This document shows, piece by piece, positions 25,804 to 33,014 of a stretch of DNA of 64,000 nt. Positions within the stretch are counted from its first letter, which is position 1. Each line of letters opens with the position of its first letter. The stretch is from Halorussus salinisoli (GTDB lineage: Archaea; Halobacteriota; Halobacteria; Halobacteriales; Haladaptataceae), in NCBI GenBank assembly GCA_005239435.1, contig ML241305.1:331279-395278 (forward strand). Reading direction: 5' to 3'. Below the pieces are notes generated by a model. It made no database searches, was not told the DNA's origin, and was given only the letters and a program-made list of their open reading frames with translations. The position numbers and the translations under genes were made by a program.

Positions 25804-27083
25804 AACTCGACGTAGACACCCTCGGAACGTTCTACGAGATGGCCCGCGAAGGGGCCGGACTCGCCGCGAATCGGCTGAGTTCGATGACCGGCATTCCGGC
25901 ACGGGTCAACGTCACCCACCTCAACTTCACGCGGGACGCCTCCATCGCCCGCGAGTTGACCGACACCGGATGGGTCGGCATTCAGGTGGAACTCTCCGAC
26001 GGGTTCGGCGGGACCTCACTGTTGCTGTTCGACCGGGAGAGCGCCGCCACCATCGCGTCGGCGGTCATCGACGACATCCCGACGGTCGAGGACGGGACGC
26101 TCCACGACAGCACCGTGACCGAAATCGCCCAGATCATGAACAACGGGTTCGTGGACGGGTGGGCCAACGTGCTGGACACCAACATCGACGTGTCGGCCCC
26201 GACCTACGTCTCGGCCGACCACCCCGACGAGTTCCTCGACGAGTCGGCGCTCGCGCTCGCTGGCGACGGGTCGGAGGGAGAGCACGCGAGTGACGAACTC
26301 GCCGTCCTCTTCCGGAACAACCTCGAAGCGGTCGGCGAGGAGTTGACGTTCCGCCACTATCTCGTGCCCGACGCGGCCACCGTTGAGCGCCTGTTTCGGG
26401 CACGCTCGGAGGACCGCGCCATCGAGTTCGAGAAGTTGGTCGGGTTCGACCGCATCGCCCAGCGCGGCGCGACGCAGGTGGCGAACAACCTGACCCAGAT
26501 GACCGACATCGAGATGGACGTGGACATCCGGCGCATCAACTTCATCTCGCTCGACGCGATTCCGAGCGAGGTTTCGACCGAGCGCATGGTCGGCGTGGCG
26601 TTCAGTTTCGCCGGGATGCCCAGCGGCTATCTCCTGTTCCTGTTCGACGAGGACTCGGCCCGGCGGCTGGTCAGTCGGAGCGTCGAGACCAGGACCGCGG
26701 CCGGACTTGGGGAGTTCGAGCGTGACGCGATTCAGGAACTCTCGAACGTGATGGCCAGCGGGATGCTCGACGGGTGGGCCAATCTGCTCGACACGACCAT
26801 CGACCACTCGACGCCCGCCTACGCCCACGACATGGGCGCGGCAGTCGTAGACCCCCTCGTCGTCGGCCTCGGCGAATCCCAGGAGTTCGCCTTCGTCTTC
26901 GACACGCGCATCGAAGCGGTCGATACCGAAGTGGACCTCGACATCTACGTCATTCCCGACGAGGCGGACCTCCGGGCCGCACTCGGAGAGTTCGACATGG
27001 GCCGAGTCGCCGAGACCCAACCGGAGGCGGACACGGACCTCTCGGACGAAGACGTGGACCTGGACTACTGGGAATCGCTCTGA
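25800..27083 (+). CDS. cheC: Tandem-domain CheC phosphatase
   Basis: A 427-residue protein made of two CheC domains in a row (about 1-205 and 210-427). The CheC/CheX active-site motif is [DS]-x3-E-x2-N-x22-P. The second domain fits it exactly (DAIQELSN, then 22 residues to Pro in DHSTP). The first keeps the spacing but has Gln for Asn (STVTEIAQ...SAP), so that site is probably impaired. CheC dephosphorylates CheY-P and binds CheD. Each domain also contains the GWANxLDT hallmark. It is translationally coupled to cheA. A tandem fusion is longer than the usual ~200 residues. Confidence 0.9.
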   Translation: MKLDVDTLGTFYEMAREGAGLAANRLSSMTGIPARVNVTHLNFTRDASIARELTDTGWVGIQVELSDGFGGTSLLLFDRESAATIASAVIDDIPTVEDGTLHDSTVTEIAQIMNNGFVDGWANVLDTNIDVSAPTYVSADHPDEFLDESALALAGDGSEGEHASDELAVLFRNNLEAVGEELTFRHYLVPDAATVERLFRARSEDRAIEFEKLVGFDRIAQRGATQVANNLTQMTDIEMDVDIRRINFISLDAIPSEVSTERMVGVAFSFAGMPSGYLLFLFDEDSARRLVSRSVETRTAAGLGEFERDAIQELSNVMASGMLDGWANLLDTTIDHSTPAYAHDMGAAVVDPLVVGLGESQEFAFVFDTRIEAVDTEVDLDIYVIPDEADLRAALGEFDMGRVAETQPEADTDLSDEDVDLDYWESL

Positions 27084-27488
27084 GCGATAAAAATAATTCT
27101 TTAGCAATCTAATTTCGTTAGTAGACGTATCAGGAAGTGTCTCACCCGCCCGGCACGCTCCGGACCGAACTCTCCACTCGGCGCGGGCGGTGCGGTTGCG
27201 GTACTCCGTGGTCCACGGAGTAGCTACCGTTCTCGAAGACTCCCCTGTTCGCAGTCTCGTCGCTCGGGTGGTCGAATGACGACAACCCGAACCGCAGTTC
27301 CCAGTCACTCGACTCACCGACGAACGCGCCGCCGAAGACGGACGCTCGAAACGACCACCCACGAACCTTCGGATAGAACAATTCACCGGAGAAACGGCCA
27401 AAACGATTATGGTATCTGTCCGAATCCGATTCGATATGTATAAGCGACGGAAGGTTCGGAAACCTGTCTCTGGACGGTGGTGGTAGCC
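27084..27488. other. 405-bp spacer between cheC and the H-NOX genes
   Basis: No gene was seen. An A/T-rich segment just after cheC (27088-27120) may serve as a termination region. It contains the perfect hairpin TACTCCGTG-GTC-CACGGAGTA (27202-27222) and, just before it, the 16-mer GCGGTGCGGTTGCGGT (27187-27202) that recurs exactly at 58010-58025. A TATA-like GATATGTATAAG near 27432-27443 lies ~50 nt before the GTG start of the first H-NOX gene, so the H-NOX/MCP half has its own promoter. Confidence 0.55.
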
Positions 27489-28040
27489 GTGCATGGCATC
27501 GTTCTGAAGGGTCTGAAGGACTTCGTGACCACCGAATACGACCACGAGGCGTGGCAGGCGATACAGGACGGTGCGGGTCTCGAAGGGAAGGTGTACGTCC
27601 CCGTCACGGAGTACGAGGACGCCGACGTACTCGGACTCGTGGACGCGGCGTCGGCCATCACCGGCGAGGAGGTGCCGGACCTGCTCGACGCGTTCGGTCG
27701 GTTCCTCGTGCCACCGCTGGTCGAAACCTACGGCGTCCACGTCGACGAGGACTGGACCGGCCTCGAGCTGGTCGCGAACGTCGAGACGTACATCCACGAG
27801 GCCCTGCGTGCCAAGCAGTTGTCCACCTACACGCCGCCCGCCCTCTCCTCGGAGTGGGTCGGCGACGACCGGGTGAAGGTGACCTACGACTCCGAGCGGG
27901 AACTCTGTCCGCTGGCCATCGGCCTGCTCCGGGGCATCGAGTCCTACTACGACGAGACGTTCGAAATCGAAGAGGAGACGTGTATGTTGGACGGCGACGA
28001 CGAGTGCGAAATCCTCGTCGCCAGTTCGGTCGAGTCGTGA
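27489..28040 (+). CDS. H-NOX (heme NO/O2-binding, HNOB) sensor protein 1
   Basis: A 183-residue stand-alone H-NOX protein starting at GTG 27489 (HGIVLKGLKDFVTTEY); the second copy starts at the same position of the alignment, which fixes this start. The heme-ligand His is residue 103 (NVETYIHEALRAK) and the propionate-binding Y-x-S-x-R motif is YDSER at 133-137, both where the family has them. The C-terminus has CMLDGDDECEILV. No Tyr is apparent right after the YxSxR motif, which would favour NO over stable O2 binding (inference). It has no output domain; the MCP downstream is the likely partner. Confidence 0.88.
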   Translation: MHGIVLKGLKDFVTTEYDHEAWQAIQDGAGLEGKVYVPVTEYEDADVLGLVDAASAITGEEVPDLLDAFGRFLVPPLVETYGVHVDEDWTGLELVANVETYIHEALRAKQLSTYTPPALSSEWVGDDRVKVTYDSERELCPLAIGLLRGIESYYDETFEIEEETCMLDGDDECEILVASSVES

Positions 28041-28139
28041 CGACGACCGAGGTTCGTCCGCCAGTCGAGGACTACCCGCCGACCGAGGCCTCGACCCCCT
28101 CGACGGGTCCCCTGCCGAACCCCTCCGCGGAGTCCACCC

Positions 28140-28676
28140 ATGCACGGAATCATCTTCAAGTCGCTGAAAGACTTCGTGGTGACGAACCACGGCCACGAGA
28201 CGTGGGACGAAATCCGCCACGAGGCGGACCTCGAACAGCGGGTCTACTTGCCCATCGACACCTACGACGACGGCGAACTCGTCGGTCTCGTGGAGGCCGC
28301 CACCGACCTGACCGAGGCGTCGATTCCCGACCTGTTGGAGTCGTTCGGCCGGTTCGCGGCCGGGAACCTCCTCGACACGTACGGAAACGTCGTCGGCGAC
28401 GACTGGGACGCCCTCGACCTCGTGGCCAACGCCGAGACGGGGATTCACACCGTCCTCCGGGCGCACAACCCCGACCTCGACCCGCCGGAACTCGTCTGCC
28501 GCCGGGACGGTGACGCCCGGATTACGGTCTACTATCGCTCGCCGCGCCGGCTCTGCTTCGTCGCGAAGGGCATCGTCCTCGGCGTGGCCGACCACTACGG
28601 CGAGCAGTTGACCGTGACCGAAGCGACGTGCATGCACGACGGCGACGACCAGTGCGAACTCGTCGTCCGCCGGTGA
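28140..28676 (+). CDS. H-NOX (heme NO/O2-binding, HNOB) sensor protein 2
   Basis: A 178-residue paralogue of the preceding gene (MHGIIFKSLKDFVVTNHGHE). The proximal His is residue 103 (NAETGIHTVLRAH) and the Y-x-S-x-R motif is YRSPR at 132-136. The C-terminal CMHDGDDQCELVV matches the CMLDGDDECEILV of copy 1, a paired-cysteine signature shared by both. The two are clearly duplicated but diverged, particularly in the segment between the His and the YxSxR. They could differ in gas affinity. The MCP gene starts 156 bp downstream after its own promoter. Confidence 0.88.
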   Translation: MHGIIFKSLKDFVVTNHGHETWDEIRHEADLEQRVYLPIDTYDDGELVGLVEAATDLTEASIPDLLESFGRFAAGNLLDTYGNVVGDDWDALDLVANAETGIHTVLRAHNPDLDPPELVCRRDGDARITVYYRSPRRLCFVAKGIVLGVADHYGEQLTVTEATCMHDGDDQCELVVRR

Positions 28677-28770
28677 CCTCCGACCTCTGGTGACGGCCTC
28701 CCTGCTACTCCGAGTTCTTCTACCACTTGAAAAAGGCGCGCAGTCAGTTGATTTTTCTTTTCTCCTATAT

Positions 28771-28777
28771 TTTATAA
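28771..28777 (+). promoter_or_regulatory. TATA element before the MCP gene
   Basis: TTTATAA lies in the longest AT-rich run of the region (28745-28815). Transcription would start near 28800. This excludes the in-frame ATG at 28788 and supports the ATG at 28833 as the MCP start. Confidence 0.5.
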
Positions 28778-28832
28778 CTTATCGTTCATGTTGTGTGAAG
28801 ATTTATTACGCTATGCTGATTGGGTTCGCTCA

Positions 28833-30662
28833 ATGTCTAACTTTGCGCGCGCGGTCGTCCCTACTTTCGTCAGGCGGCGGTACTCCCTGAAGTTCGGCCT
28901 GACGATGGTAGTGGTCGGCGCAATCGCGGCAGGAGGCGTGTACGCGAGTGGTCAGTTCGACCGAACCGTCGTCGGTGCGACGCTCGGCGGCGCACTGGTC
29001 GCCGGGGTCGTCGGAACGACCGTCTCGTGGCGGACCAGTCGGTCGCTCGACAGACTGGTAGCGAGTGCGGACCGACGGGCCGAGGGCGAAGACCCCTCGT
29101 TCGACTCCGCCCGCGTGGACTGCGTGGGTCGGGTCGCCGACTCGATGGCCGAGACCCACGAGACGCTCATCGACGAACACCGGGCGCGACTCCGGGCCGA
29201 GGACCTCAACACGCACGTCGAGCAGACCGCCGAGGAGTACGGCCGGGTCATGCGCCAGTGCGCCGACGGCGACCTCGGCGAGCGCATGGACCCCAGTTCC
29301 GAGAGCGAGGCGATGAACCGGGTCGCGACCGAGTTCAACCAGATGATCGCGGAGTTCGAGGAGACCGTCGAGAACCTCACTCGATTCGCCAACGAGGTGG
29401 CGACCTACAGTCAGGAGGTCACGCTCAGCACGGAGGAGGTCAGCACCGGAAGCGCCCGTGTCGTGGACTCGCTCCGGGACATCTCGGTCGACGCCGAGAC
29501 TCAAACCGGCGACCTGCAGGCGGCCGCCGACCAGATGAACCGACTCTCGACCGCGGTCCAGGAGGTCGCGGCCTCCACCGACGAAGTGGCGTCCATCGCC
29601 GAGCGAACCGCCGAGACCGGCCGCGAGGGCCGAGCGGCCGCAACCGACGCGGTGGAGGGGATGAACGACATCGAGAACGAGTCCGAGGAGACCGTCGAGG
29701 CCATCGAGAGCCTCGAATCCGAGGTCCAGCAGGTGGACGAACTCATCGACTTCATCTCCGAAATCGCCGAGCAGACCAACATGCTCGCGCTGAACGCCCA
29801 CATCGAGGCCTCGCGCGCCGGCGAGCAGGGCGCGGGCTTCGCGGCAGTCGCAAACGAGATCAAGGAACTCGCCGAGCGCACCAAGGAGGCCGCCGGCGAC
29901 ATCGAACAGCGCCTCAAGCAGATTCAGCACCAGACCGACCGGACCGTAGACGAGGTCCGAGACACCAGCGACCGCATCTCCCAGCAGACCGATTCGGTCG
30001 AGAACGCGGCGGAGGCACTGGCCGACATCGCGGGCTACGCCCAAGAGACCAACGCGGGCGTGCAGGAGATCTCCGACGCGACACAGGAGCAGGCCGACTC
30101 CACGAAGGAGGCACTGGAGATGGTCGAAGAGGCCGCGGACGTGAGCGAGGGCATCACCGACGAGGCCGAGACCGTGGCGGCCTCCGCCGAATCCCAGACG
30201 ATGGCGCTCTCGCAGGTTTCGAACAGCGCGAGCGACCTCGCCCAGCAGGCGACCCGACTCAGCAACGCGCTGGACTCGTTCGACACCGACGACGCGATAC
30301 TCGGCGACTCCACCGAGTCGGAAACCGCTTCCGTCGAGTCGGAATCCGACTCGACTCCCGACGATTCCGAGTCCGCCACAGACGACCCCGAGGCCGACCC
30401 TGACGGCTCCGAGACCGGCTCTGACGGCTCCGAGGCCGACACTGACGGTTCCGAAGTCTCCGACTTCGACGCGCATCCCGACGACCGCGAAACCGGGTCC
30501 GTGGCAGTCTCGTCTACCGCGGACGACTCCGAAACCGAACCGGCGGCCGAATCCGCCGACACCGAGTCGCCAGCGGAACTGCCCGACTCCGAACAGTCGG
30601 CCGAGACGCCCGAACCCGACGGCGGCGAACCGACCGAACTCGTCGGGGACGAGGAGGTCTAA
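28833..30662 (+). CDS. Methyl-accepting chemotaxis protein with no extracellular sensor domain
   Basis: A 609-residue transducer. Two closely spaced transmembrane helices near the N-terminus ([20 protein letters not shown] and [19 protein letters not shown]) leave only a few residues outside, so no periplasmic ligand domain exists. HAMP-like and long coiled-coil regions follow. The signalling hairpin tip is [20 protein letters not shown] then [19 protein letters not shown]. The last ~130 residues are an acidic, Ser-rich tail without a CheR-binding pentapeptide that I recognise. Input probably comes from a soluble partner, and the two H-NOX proteins directly upstream are the obvious candidates. 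Confidence 0.93.
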   Translation: MSNFARAVVPTFVRRRYSLKFGLTMVVVGAIAAGGVYASGQFDRTVVGATLGGALVAGVVGTTVSWRTSRSLDRLVASADRRAEGEDPSFDSARVDCVGRVADSMAETHETLIDEHRARLRAEDLNTHVEQTAEEYGRVMRQCADGDLGERMDPSSESEAMNRVATEFNQMIAEFEETVENLTRFANEVATYSQEVTLSTEEVSTGSARVVDSLRDISVDAETQTGDLQAAADQMNRLSTAVQEVAASTDEVASIAERTAETGREGRAAATDAVEGMNDIENESEETVEAIESLESEVQQVDELIDFISEIAEQTNMLALNAHIEASRAGEQGAGFAAVANEIKELAERTKEAAGDIEQRLKQIQHQTDRTVDEVRDTSDRISQQTDSVENAAEALADIAGYAQETNAGVQEISDATQEQADSTKEALEMVEEAADVSEGITDEAETVAASAESQTMALSQVSNSASDLAQQATRLSNALDSFDTDDAILGDSTESETASVESESDSTPDDSESATDDPEADPDGSETGSDGSEADTDGSEVSDFDAHPDDRETGSVAVSSTADDSETEPAAESADTESPAELPDSEQSAETPEPDGGEPTELVGDEEV

Positions 30663-30667
30663 CTCGG

Positions 30668-31177
30668 ATGAGTGGCGAGCTTTCGAGCGCACCGACGACG
30701 CCGGAGACGACCGACGACCGCCACGAGTGGGTCGAGTTCGTTCGCTTCCACCTCGGCGACGACGACTACGGACTCGAACTCGGCCGCGTCGAGCAGATAC
30801 TCGACGACCCGACGGTGACGCCGGTGCCCCAGACCGGTCCCGCCGTCGCGGGCGTGACGAACCTCGGGAGCGAGATTCCCGTCGTCGTGGACGGCCGGGC
30901 GCTACTGGAACTCCCCGCCCGCGCGCCCGACGCGGAGACGGCCCTCCTGCTTCTCGACCGCGGCGAGGGTCGGCCGACCGGCCTGCTGGTGGACGACGTT
31001 GCCGGTATCGACGCCCACCACGTCGAGAACATCGACGCGCCGGAGGACAGCGACTGGGAACCGCCCGTCAGGCGACGTTGGTTCCGGGCCGTGGTGGACG
31101 ACGCCGACCGACCCGGCGAACCCATCGGGGTGTTCGACCTCGACGTACTCGTCGCCAAAGCGAGGGCCCAAGCATGA
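30668..31177 (+). CDS. cheW: Chemotaxis coupling protein CheW
   Basis: A 169-residue adaptor joining receptors to CheA. Family features: WVEFVRFHLGDDDYGLELGR, VTPVPQTGPAVAGVTNLGSE, IPVVVDGRALLEL and TGLLVDDVAGI. The N-terminal ~20 residues are a polar extension. It is 5 bp downstream of the MCP gene and overlaps the next CheC gene by ATGA, so all are expressed together. Confidence 0.92.
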   Translation: MSGELSSAPTTPETTDDRHEWVEFVRFHLGDDDYGLELGRVEQILDDPTVTPVPQTGPAVAGVTNLGSEIPVVVDGRALLELPARAPDAETALLLLDRGEGRPTGLLVDDVAGIDAHHVENIDAPEDSDWEPPVRRRWFRAVVDDADRPGEPIGVFDLDVLVAKARAQA

Positions 31178-31938
31178 CGCCCGGAAACGATGCGACCGGG
31201 CGCGCCCGAGGCGACGGCGACGAGCGCGCGCGGCGAGCAGACAGCCACGGGCAGGACGAGCAGGCCGAGGAGGTCCAGAGCGCGGCGGAGTCCGCGAGTG
31301 CCCAATCGGTGGCGACGGCAGACGACAGCACCGAACCCGCGATACCTCTCGAGACGCTGGCGGTCCTGAACTGGCTGGGCGACGAGGGAGTTACCGGCGT
31401 CGAGGCCCGCCTCAACGACGTGCTGGACGACGACCTCGACGTGACGACCGAGCAGGTCAAAATCGGCTACGCCGACCAAGAGACCGTCGCCACCCAGTTC
31501 CGGGCGAGCGAACGCGCCGGAGCGCGCGTCCTGCTGAGCAAACCCCTCGTCGGAAACGTGCTGGTCGTCTTCCCGATGGACAGCGCGAACAAGGCCGCCG
31601 CGCTCATGCTCCAGCGTGCGGTCGAAGACCTCTCGTCGGTCTCGACCGAGATGGGCCGGGACGCGCTGACCGAACTCTGCAACATGATGGCCAACGGGTT
31701 CGTGGACGAGTGGGCCGGACTGTTCGACACGACCATCGACACGGGGTCGCCCGTCGCCGTGCAGGACCCCGAGCGAACGCTCGTCGCCCGCATCCTCAAG
31801 CAGTACGGCGTGGGGCTGTTCATCCGGTCGCGGCTCCGAATCCCCCAACACGACGTGAACGCCGCCATCTACATGTTCCCCGGCAAAGAGGAGTTCGTCA
31901 CCAAGATATCGGAAGTCGGACTCGGAGTAATCGACTGA
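31174..31938 (+). CDS. cheC: CheC-family phosphatase (single domain, acidic N-terminal extension)
   Basis: A 254-residue protein. The first ~55 residues are a polar low-complexity extension (DEQAEEVQSAAESASAQS), then one CheC domain. The active-site motif is intact: DALTELCN followed by exactly 22 residues to Pro in DTGSP. Hydrophobic core strands such as ARVLLSKPLVGNVLVVFPMD match the family. It would dephosphorylate CheY-P. The operon therefore encodes three CheC domains for one CheY. Its start and stop both overlap neighbours (ATGA with cheW, TGATG with cheD). Confidence 0.88.
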   Translation: MTPGNDATGRARGDGDERARRADSHGQDEQAEEVQSAAESASAQSVATADDSTEPAIPLETLAVLNWLGDEGVTGVEARLNDVLDDDLDVTTEQVKIGYADQETVATQFRASERAGARVLLSKPLVGNVLVVFPMDSANKAAALMLQRAVEDLSSVSTEMGRDALTELCNMMANGFVDEWAGLFDTTIDTGSPVAVQDPERTLVARILKQYGVGLFIRSRLRIPQHDVNAAIYMFPGKEEFVTKISEVGLGVID

Positions 31939-32456
31939 TGGACACCTACGAGAGCGACCCGGACGAACCCGACCGCGAGCGACGACTCGTCGGCGTCTCG
32001 GAGTACGAAGTGGTGAACGACGGTTCGACCCTCGTGGCCTACGGTCTCGGCGCGTGCGTCGGACTGGCGGTCTACGACCCCGAGAACGCGGTCGGCGGAC
32101 TGGCCCACGCGATGCTCCCCCGCCAGTCGGAGGGCGACGGAACCAGCGACGGCAAGTACGTGGACGCCGCGGTGGAGACGATGCTCCGCGAGGCTGTGTC
32201 GGCCGGTGCGAGTTACAGCGCGCTGGAGGGGTACGTCGTCGGCGGGAGCGACCTGCTCGACCTGCAAGAACTGCCCCGCGAGGTCAGCGACGACAACGTC
32301 GCCACGGCCCGCGAGGAGTTCGCGGAACTCGACGTGTCCGTCGAAGGAACCGACGTGGGCGGCAGTCGCGGCCGGACCGTGGAGTTCGACACCGAAACCG
32401 GGCGAATCGCGGTCGTGACGGCCTACGACCCCGAGCCGATTCTGCTCCGGAAGTGA
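31938..32456 (+). CDS. cheD: Chemoreceptor glutamine deamidase CheD
   Basis: A 172-residue protein. The catalytic Cys lies in YGLGACVGLAVYD and the His in GGLAHAMLPRQ, with Thr/Ser support in EGYVVGGSDL. CheD deamidates receptor glutamines and, through binding CheC, links adaptation to CheY-P levels. In this operon, which has no cheR or cheB, CheD and CheC are the only adaptation proteins present. It is the last gene of the operon. Confidence 0.93.
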   Translation: MDTYESDPDEPDRERRLVGVSEYEVVNDGSTLVAYGLGACVGLAVYDPENAVGGLAHAMLPRQSEGDGTSDGKYVDAAVETMLREAVSAGASYSALEGYVVGGSDLLDLQELPREVSDDNVATAREEFAELDVSVEGTDVGGSRGRTVEFDTETGRIAVVTAYDPEPILLRK

Positions 32457-33014
32457 CTGTCCCAATAGAGGTTATCATATCGCCTACGCCATTGGTAACC
32501 TGTAGGACGATGTCTACACCTTGGTCGGGATTGTTCATGGGCGCCTGCAGCGAATATTTATCGGTTCCACCCCTGTACGGGAACGGACGTAGTCGTTTAG
32601 GGGTCTCTCGGATGCCCGTCTTGAGAACAGCCTAGACAAGCGTCTGAGTATCACATTCGGTGCATTCATCCTGTTGATACAATATGGATTAGTGCTCTCG
32701 GCCAGTCGCTCGGACGGGAGCCTTAGCGCGTCGGGACTGGTGAAGCGGTATTACGGCCAGGGGCGTACTTGAGCGACCGTTCTTGGATAGAATCGCCCTG
32801 CATTGAACAGAATCGAACTTTCGAGAACAGAATTAAACTATTGCATCTGGTATTGTGCGCTATTATTGTGATGCGTACGTGATATGGGGCGCTCATTCTC
32901 CAGTCCCGTAACCACCATTACTATTTTGGCGTATTTCAGCGCGTGTGAAAAACATCCAGTTGCAAAATTGTTCTTGGCAAATAACAAAGCCACTTCCTCA
33001 GGTATGCCCTGTCT
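32457..33014. other. 558-bp lower-GC region, probable decayed DNA
   Basis: It is visibly richer in A/T than the surrounding genes and has no intact gene. It contains a hydrophobic open stretch that looks like a gene remnant (32593-32772). It also has direct repeats GAACAGAAT (32805-32813 and 32825-32833) around the palindrome TCGAACTTTCGA (32813-32824), and a likely promoter for the gene at 33015. It may be an old insertion between the chemosensory operon and msrA. Confidence 0.5.
32593..32772 (+). pseudogene. Possible 3' remnant of a decayed gene
   Basis: A stop-free frame with no start codon at its beginning that reads RGLSDARLENSLDKRLS, then a hydrophobic run ITFGAFILLIQYGLVLSAS, then GSLSASGLVKRYYGQGRT and a stop. 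The sequence looks protein-like and includes one membrane-type helix, but it is cut off upstream by a stop at 32590. It could be the tail of an old transposase or membrane protein. I cannot name the family. Confidence 0.25.

Noticed and set aside
26016..28637. Very long open frame (873 codons) on the minus strand across cheC and both H-NOX genes
   Set aside because: High-GC haloarchaeal genes create long antisense frames. The translation is a mirror of acidic genes (rich in Val, Arg, His) with no domains, while the plus strand carries conserved proteins.
28788..28832. Upstream in-frame ATG for the MCP
   Set aside because: It lies before the expected transcription start from the TATA box at 28771, and the added residues are not MCP-like.
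32640..32760. Intact transposase at the lower-GC patch
   Set aside because: Only a short hydrophobic fragment without a start is open, and no terminal inverted repeats or catalytic motif were found. It is kept only as a low-confidence remnant.
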